A stretch of DNA of 64,000 nucleotides, taken from contig JBFWVJ010000004.1 of the NCBI GenBank assembly GCA_050246795.1, positions 66,455-130,454 of the forward strand, written 5' to 3'. The notes under the pieces were generated by a model. That model was not told the origin of the DNA, did not search any database, and saw only the letters and a program-made list of their open reading frames with translations. The stretch is from JBFWVJ01 sp050246795. Its GTDB lineage: Bacteria; Patescibacteriota; Gracilibacteria; JAUYGZ01. This document shows, one piece after another, positions 59,101-64,000 of this stretch; positions within the stretch are counted from its first letter, which is position 1; each line of letters begins with the position of its first letter. A program made the position numbers and the translations under genes.

Positions 59101-61803
59101 ATGGCTCCCAACCAGCTTCCTCAGAAGTTAGAACCGTTTCTGATCATGGCTGACAAGCTTGAAGGAAAGTTTCCCGACACTTTTTCAGGACTCCGATCCC
59201 GATTGGAAACTGGATCTTGTACCCCGGACGACGCTAAAATGATCGGAAGAGCAGCCAACTCACTCAGCGGGACCCCGAGTGAGAAAAGCCTCCTCAAGAT
59301 GCGAGACTTGATTTTGAACTGTCTGCAGTCGGAACCGGAGCGCCCTCTGAGAAGCTCGAACGTTTCTTTGCCAGAATTATCTTCTTCGTCGTCTGGTTTT
59401 TCTTCTATGGCTGCACCATTTGCCCTCCAAGAAGGGCAAATGAAACCCAACGCCGTGAAGGATTGGAGTATGGTATCCACTACTAGCGGCTCTCAACGAC
59501 TCCCTCTTCAATCCCCTCAACAAGGAGGACTCTCCCTCCCGGAGGTGTCAGTACCTGGTCAGCGAAGCGGCATGACCTACTACGATAATGGAATGAGTGC
59601 CCAGGCAGCTCCACAGATGAATGGGGTCAATGGATATCAGTATGAGCTGATGAAAGATGGGTTTGCTATTGAAAAAGTTATCGGACAAGGAGGGATGGGG
59701 GTGGTTTTCAAAGTGCGAAATACTCGCGTCGGGAATCGTGAAGAGGCCCTGAAGGTCATCACGGTCCCCGGATCAGCACGTGATGTAGACCGGGAAGCGG
59801 CCATTGGCGGATTGTTTGATCTGCAGGAGGGATTGGTGCGCGTCAATAGCGCCGGTGTCGTCCATGGAAACAAGTACATCGCCATGCCATACTTGGCGAA
59901 TGTCAGAGACCTGGAAGACCTTCCAGAAGACCTAGAACTCCTCCCGAGGCTGGTGCTCTGCTGGGGGATTTTGAAGGGGATGAAGAGTATGCATGACAAG
60001 AATGTCCTTCATCGGGATATGAAGCCGGCGAATGTATTGGCAACCGGTGTGGAGAATGGAGATATCATGGAGCTTCTCGAAGGCATGAAGACCTACATCA
60101 CCGATTTCGGGATTGCTCTCAACATCAAGCAGCACGAGACAGCTGGGCTCCGAGCTGGGACCCCTCGGTTCATGTCCCCGGAACAAATCAGAAAGGCACG
60201 ACTCACGCTTGCCAGCGATGTCTTTTCCGCAGGGTTGACCCTGTACGAAGTGATCACTGGTACTTCTCCTTTCCCCGAAGCCATCGTCTCCGATACGGAT
60301 CCTGAAGTCGTAATGGAGCATATTTCTACCCTCAAAGGATCTGCCATCAAGCGTCAGGATCGAGAGCTTCTTCACCTCGGACTTCCAAAGGAACTCCACC
60401 AGCTGCTCTGCAACATGACCCATGCTGATCCCAAGAAACGTCCAACGATCGAGATGGCGCTTCAGACATTTGACGAGTACCTCCATGAACTGCGACCGGA
60501 TGTGCAGGAGGCTCAAACCACCAGGCGGAATAAAAAGCTCGCTACCTGGGCGGCAGGAGTGTTGGGGACAGTCGCGTTGAGCGGTCTTGCTCTGCTGCCG
60601 GGGATTAAGAGAGGCCAGCGCTTAGAAGCTTTTGCCAAGACCCACGCGCAGGCGGTATCGAATGCTGACTCGGCTTTCCAGGAGAAAAAGTGGACCGAGG
60701 CCATTGCGCTTTTGAAGGTGGAAGTTGAGAGGGTAGAGAAGAATCCTGATTTGGGAAGTCTTGAAAAGGAAGAAAAAGTGGAAGCTTTGAGAAAAAAGCT
60801 CGAACAAGCCGAGACCAATTTTGCGGCTTTGAATAAGGCTCATCAATTGATCGCTCAGGGCGACGCACTCTTAAACCCTGTTCTCGCCAACGGACAGCCC
60901 GATCCCAATACTCCATCCGACTTGGACGGAGCGAGACGGAAGTATCGGGAAGCACAAACGTCCTCCAATGAAGTTTTTACAACGGTACAGCAAAAGCTCC
61001 AGGAGGTCGATCAACGCGAATGCCGCGGCACCTACACCAAGGGTGTCCGTCACTATAACCGAGGGGAAATCGATCAGGCGAGAACTTCCTTCGCCGATGT
61101 GGATCGTCTGAGGCAGGCGGGACTGAACGAACAGCAACAGAATTCCTTTGAAGCGATGAAGGACATCCTGGATGGTTGGGAGGAGAAACTTCGTGAGCTG
61201 AGGTTGGAATGCGTGCGTGTCTATCGCCTTCGCAGCTTTGATGAATTTAAGGAAGCGGTGGATGGATGGAAGGTGGCGGCGTTGAGAGGGGATAGAGATG
61301 CGATAACTAAGATTTTGGAGTTGGAAATGTACTTGGTTAGAAATTCAACTACTCAGGATTATGAGAATAAATTCTTCTTACTTTATGATGCAATTTTGAG
61401 AATAGAATCAGGTGTCATATCACACCTTCAAAACCCAAGAGCAGTTGTTGAACTACAAGAATTTTTTATGAAAAATATTTCTACGCTGAGGATGAAAATG
61501 ATGGAAAATCTTAGAGAAGGAGATTTTTCATCTTATCAACCGCGAATGATGCGATTGCTGGATAATGCTGAGAGAATGCAACAATCACTTACAGAGAATG
61601 GCCAATTAATTGATTTAGGTGGAGATGGAATTGATGCAAAAAATTACTTAAGTTCAATATATTCAGACGTTTTTAGTCATGCAAGATCTCTTCCACCTGA
61701 GGAAAAAAAATCTCTTTCTAGAAAAATAACCGAAAAATTCTCGAATTCATTAGAAATAATGGAGTTAGTCAACATGACCCTGACTACTCGTGGTAGAAAA
61801 TAG
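59101..61803 (+). CDS. Membrane Ser/Thr protein kinase (PknB-like) with extracytoplasmic helical domain
   Basis: 900 residues from MAPNQLPQKLEPFLIMADKL. The first ~180 residues are a helical then low-complexity cytoplasmic region. The Hanks-type kinase domain (~183-470) has all key motifs: glycine loop GQGGMGVVF, ALKVI lysine, catalytic HRDMKPAN, DFG in ITDFGIAL, and AGTPRFMSPEQ. A membrane helix (~481-500, AAGVLGTVALSGLALLPG) leads to a ~400-residue extracytoplasmic coiled-coil region (KWTEAIALLKVEVERVEKN, REAQTSSNEVFTTVQQKLQE). No PASTA repeats. From about 61290 the DNA turns markedly AT-rich, as if the last ~170 codons had a different origin. No phosphatase is adjacent. It could sense envelope state. 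Confidence 0.92.
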   Translation: MAPNQLPQKLEPFLIMADKLEGKFPDTFSGLRSRLETGSCTPDDAKMIGRAANSLSGTPSEKSLLKMRDLILNCLQSEPERPLRSSNVSLPELSSSSSGFSSMAAPFALQEGQMKPNAVKDWSMVSTTSGSQRLPLQSPQQGGLSLPEVSVPGQRSGMTYYDNGMSAQAAPQMNGVNGYQYELMKDGFAIEKVIGQGGMGVVFKVRNTRVGNREEALKVITVPGSARDVDREAAIGGLFDLQEGLVRVNSAGVVHGNKYIAMPYLANVRDLEDLPEDLELLPRLVLCWGILKGMKSMHDKNVLHRDMKPANVLATGVENGDIMELLEGMKTYITDFGIALNIKQHETAGLRAGTPRFMSPEQIRKARLTLASDVFSAGLTLYEVITGTSPFPEAIVSDTDPEVVMEHISTLKGSAIKRQDRELLHLGLPKELHQLLCNMTHADPKKRPTIEMALQTFDEYLHELRPDVQEAQTTRRNKKLATWAAGVLGTVALSGLALLPGIKRGQRLEAFAKTHAQAVSNADSAFQEKKWTEAIALLKVEVERVEKNPDLGSLEKEEKVEALRKKLEQAETNFAALNKAHQLIAQGDALLNPVLANGQPDPNTPSDLDGARRKYREAQTSSNEVFTTVQQKLQEVDQRECRGTYTKGVRHYNRGEIDQARTSFADVDRLRQAGLNEQQQNSFEAMKDILDGWEEKLRELRLECVRVYRLRSFDEFKEAVDGWKVAALRGDRDAITKILELEMYLVRNSTTQDYENKFFLLYDAILRIESGVISHLQNPRAVVELQEFFMKNISTLRMKMMENLREGDFSSYQPRMMRLLDNAERMQQSLTENGQLIDLGGDGIDAKNYLSSIYSDVFSHARSLPPEEKKSLSRKITEKFSNSLEIMELVNMTLTTRGRK

Positions 61804-61813
61804 AAATTTCACT

Positions 61814-63595
61814 TTAGAATGGTACATCTCCACCTCCGACTCTTGTATTCCCACTCCCCAAAGCAAACCCATCCTCCAACGCAGTGCCGTCGCCGTTTGT
61901 GTCAGATGATTCATCGAACTCTCCTGAGTTTGAATCGTTTTCATCGTCTTCTGGTGCGGATCCATGTTCTGCTGCTGGTTCTTCGGTTTGTCCCCGTTCT
62001 TCCACGACCTCTCCGTTGATCACGAGGACTTCGACACATTTTGGTCCGGATTCATAGGTAAAGGTGCCATCTCCTGCAGAACCGTGGACATCCCCACCGG
62101 TTACTTCATCATTACTGAAGTCTTCCACGAATCCAACAAAGATATCGTACCAATTGTTTCTTCGGCGGCCACCGCTTCCGAAGTTGAAGGATGCCTGTCC
62201 ACCTTGTCCGGTCCTGCTAATGCCGGTGGTACTCAGGTTTACCGATCCAGAGGAAGAATTAGGAGCTAGTGTAACATTAACGTTTGCGATCGCGGTTCCA
62301 CCTACGAGTACGAATGGCTCATTCGCGCAAAGCATGCCCACAGAACAGCTCACGACGAGGGTTCCAGGTTCCGTGGCATCACCAGGGTCGGCATCCGTGA
62401 TGGTGACCGAAAGGGTTTCGGTACCACCGGGCTCAATAGGAGCTGAGGTATGTGTCACTTCGATGGTGGGAGACGTATCCGTGAACTGAAAGTTGTAGCT
62501 TCCATTCACCACATCGTGCCCATCATCCATCGTGAATTCGATGACGGCGGTACCATTGTAGTCAGCTGGGATACCGGTCAAATCGAGCGTTACGAGATCG
62601 TTTCCAGGATCCTGTGTTTCATTCGCGAAGGTCGCCGCTCCAGGTGATACTCCCAAGTCTAAGAAGTTCACGCCGGTGACGTCCACGGTCACATCGTCAC
62701 TTGGATCTGGATCCGTCATGGTAATCGTAAGACCGATCACGTCCTCCGCGATGTCACTGTGAGATTTTGAAGAAGGTACGACGTTTGTGTTGGGGTCTGC
62801 CAGGCTAGGTGCTGTTTGAGTGAATGTGAAGAGATACTCCTGGAACGTGGATGCAAAACTAGTGGTACAGGTAACGACGATGTCTTGGGCATTGTATTCT
62901 GCTTGAGTTGTGTTTCGGACATCAAAGTTCAATGTCCTTGTGGTGCCTGATCCTGACACCGATCCTGGTCCCACTACATCTGTACCACTCGCCGCGAGGG
63001 AAACGAATGTACCACCATTGAGGTTACAGACCACTGATACGCTCACGTCATGAGGATTTGCGTGGGTGTGGGCAATGGTATTTGGACTCAGTTGGTTTCC
63101 CGAAAATGAAGGAGCTGTTATTGAAGTTACGTTCACAGACTTTGAAACGATTTTATTCTCCCCTGAAAAATTCTGTGAAGTGGAGTTGATACTTATTCCC
63201 CCCGTAGGCCCAGCTCCAGTGTTGATGTTGTACGTCGGACTGACGAAACCTGCTGTAGTACAGGTAAGAGTCACTCCTGTTGCTGATTGATTGCTCGTGG
63301 CACAAGTACCGGGATTAACGCTGTTTAAGGTGAAAGTCCCCGTCATGCTGGCAACAAACGTAAGCGTGTCGCCTGTGAACACTTCACTTCCAGAATGGGT
63401 GTAATTGGCGTTTGTATTTGAAGGCTGATCATTTAGACCGCTAATGAAGCTGGAGATAAATGAAGCTTTCGCGAGAGGAATCGCAAATTCTTTCAAAACG
63501 GAAGTACTGAGAGTGGCTTGCAGGATGAGGAACATCGCTATAAAAATGCCTGATGTTTTTTTGAGAGTGGAGGTCAACGTATGTGTTTTTTTCAT
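61814..63595 (-). CDS. Surface protein with Ig/cadherin-like domains and Ca-binding-like tail
   Basis: 593 residues. A long signal peptide (MKKTHTLTSTLKKTSGIFIA ... cleavage near AKA), then several ~85-residue beta domains rich in Thr/Ser/Asn (FTGDTLTFVASMTGTFTLNS, VIGLTITMTDPDPSDDVTVD, TETLSVTITDADPGDATEPG) resembling bacterial Ig/cadherin repeats. A Gly/Arg segment (NFGSGGRRRNNWYDIFVG) precedes an acidic tail with DTNGDGTALEDG, which fits the thrombospondin-type/EF-like calcium loop DxNxDGxxxxD. No SLH or LPXTG anchor seen, so attachment is unknown. It converges with the kinase gene (10 bp between stops). Confidence 0.75.
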   Translation of the reverse strand: MKKTHTLTSTLKKTSGIFIAMFLILQATLSTSVLKEFAIPLAKASFISSFISGLNDQPSNTNANYTHSGSEVFTGDTLTFVASMTGTFTLNSVNPGTCATSNQSATGVTLTCTTAGFVSPTYNINTGAGPTGGISINSTSQNFSGENKIVSKSVNVTSITAPSFSGNQLSPNTIAHTHANPHDVSVSVVCNLNGGTFVSLAASGTDVVGPGSVSGSGTTRTLNFDVRNTTQAEYNAQDIVVTCTTSFASTFQEYLFTFTQTAPSLADPNTNVVPSSKSHSDIAEDVIGLTITMTDPDPSDDVTVDVTGVNFLDLGVSPGAATFANETQDPGNDLVTLDLTGIPADYNGTAVIEFTMDDGHDVVNGSYNFQFTDTSPTIEVTHTSAPIEPGGTETLSVTITDADPGDATEPGTLVVSCSVGMLCANEPFVLVGGTAIANVNVTLAPNSSSGSVNLSTTGISRTGQGGQASFNFGSGGRRRNNWYDIFVGFVEDFSNDEVTGGDVHGSAGDGTFTYESGPKCVEVLVINGEVVEERGQTEEPAAEHGSAPEDDENDSNSGEFDESSDTNGDGTALEDGFALGSGNTRVGGGDVPF

Positions 63596-63617
63596 GGATT
63601 TTTAAAAATATCAGAAT

Positions 63618-63646
63618 ATTCTACCTTAAATCCTAAAGAAAAGCAA
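63618..63646 (-). promoter_or_regulatory. Promoter of the Ig-like surface protein
   Basis: Minus strand: -35 TTGCTT (63641-63646), 17-nt spacer, -10 TAGAAT (63618-63623). Predicted start about 16 nt before the ATG. Confidence 0.7.
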
Positions 63647-63731
63647 GGGGTGTTTGGGGTGGTGGTTGAGTGGGGGAGTTGCGGGTGGGTATGATGGAGG
63701 AAAGATGCTCCTCCTATTTCGACATTTTTTT

Positions 63732-64000
63732 CCATTCCGACCGAAACCGAGCGGGTTCTGGGGTGGGGTGTAGCGGAGGAATCCCTTGGCTCCCCCCTGT
63801 TCCCATTCCGACCGAAACCGAGCGGGTTCTGGGGTGGGGTGTAGCGGAGGAATCCCTTGGCTCCCCCCTGTTCCCATTCCGACCGAAACCGAGCGGGTTC
63901 TGGGGTGGGGTGTAGCGGAGGAATCCCTTGGCTCCCCCCTGTTCCCATTCCGACCGAAACCGAGCGGGTTCTGGGGTGGGGTGTAGCGGAGGAATCCCTT
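63732..64000. repeat. 71-bp tandem array carrying the CCATTCCGACCG element end
   Basis: Units start at 63732, 63803, 63874 and 63945 (exact 71-bp period); the fourth is cut by the window edge. Each contains CCATTCCGACCGAAACCGAG and AGCGGAGGAATCCCTTGG. Copies look identical over the visible span, so there are no spacers and this is not CRISPR. Open frames across it on both strands are repeat artefacts. The stretch 63651-63731 before it is G-rich with no gene. Confidence 0.92.

Noticed and set aside
63592..63986. Repeat-coded frames on both strands at the right edge
   Set aside because: They follow the 71-bp tandem array and have no independent support.
1..64000. UGA recoding as in Gracilibacteria
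   Set aside because: Several well-defined genes end at TGA at the family-expected length (for example recF at 25852 and the glycosyltransferase at 1174).
1..64000. tRNA and rRNA genes
   Set aside because: Looked for T-loop-like GGTTCGAAT patterns and rRNA landmarks by eye and found none with a matching acceptor stem; a covariance-model scan would settle it.

Overview
The window reads as a chromosomal segment of a Candidate Phyla Radiation (Patescibacteria) bacterium, most likely from the Peribacteria/Peregrinibacteria side. The evidence is: two-helix type IV secretion pilins next to a stand-alone VirB4 ATPase, a membrane-anchored MurF-like ligase, several very large SLH-domain or Ig-like surface proteins, four-helix-bundle and small toxin-antitoxin genes, and tight packing with overlapping gene ends. 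UGA is used as a normal stop, so this is not a UGA-recoding Gracilibacteria/Absconditabacteria genome. The lineage is inferred from gene content only. I saw no tRNA, rRNA, CRISPR array, transposase or phage module.

Layout. 0-2.4 kb: minus-strand envelope genes (lipoprotein start, coiled-coil pilin-like protein, glycosyltransferase). 2.5-9.7 kb: glyA, a RelE/ParE-type toxin-antitoxin pair, a two-gene operon of unknown function, a FecR-domain protein and a four-helix-bundle gene. 9.7-13.2 kb: dnaA and a divergent MurF-like gene, separated by a repeat-rich gap that may hold the origin. 13.2-20.5 kb: virB4, a PIN-domain cassette, phosphohexomutase, tgt and two pilins. 20.5-30.7 kb: housekeeping genes (rnc, nusB, FTR1 permease, mutM, recF, pyrG, HU, rsmH, ftsL-like) plus a degenerate malic-enzyme homologue. 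30.8-48.3 kb: a giant SLH protein, a RelA/SpoT-EamA fusion, hypotheticals, MscS, a Cys-module secreted protein and a HEPN/MNT pair. 48.3-63.6 kb: a surface operon (M23 peptidase, SLH protein, giant adhesin), a Ser/Thr kinase and an Ig-like surface protein. The window ends inside a 71-bp tandem array.

How the parts fit. VirB4 and three pilin-like proteins could form a pilus or DNA-uptake machine. The SLH, M23, Ig-like and FecR-domain proteins suggest an elaborate S-layer-type surface. dnaA, recF, mutM, HU, nusB, rnc, tgt, rsmH, pyrG and glyA are core replication, repair, RNA and nucleotide genes.

Three layers of non-coding structure stand out. (1) Four arrays of GGG-N6 9-mers, all with the G-rich strand on the + strand. 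(2) A dispersed palindromic element with CCATTCCGACCG ends, expanded to a 71-bp tandem array at the right edge. (3) Many near-consensus sigma70 promoters whose predicted start lies only about 14-18 nt before an ATG with no visible Shine-Dalgarno sequence. The most unusual gene is the 928-residue fusion of a long RelA/SpoT homologue (HD hydrolase intact, synthetase motifs lost) to a complete ten-helix EamA-type transporter.
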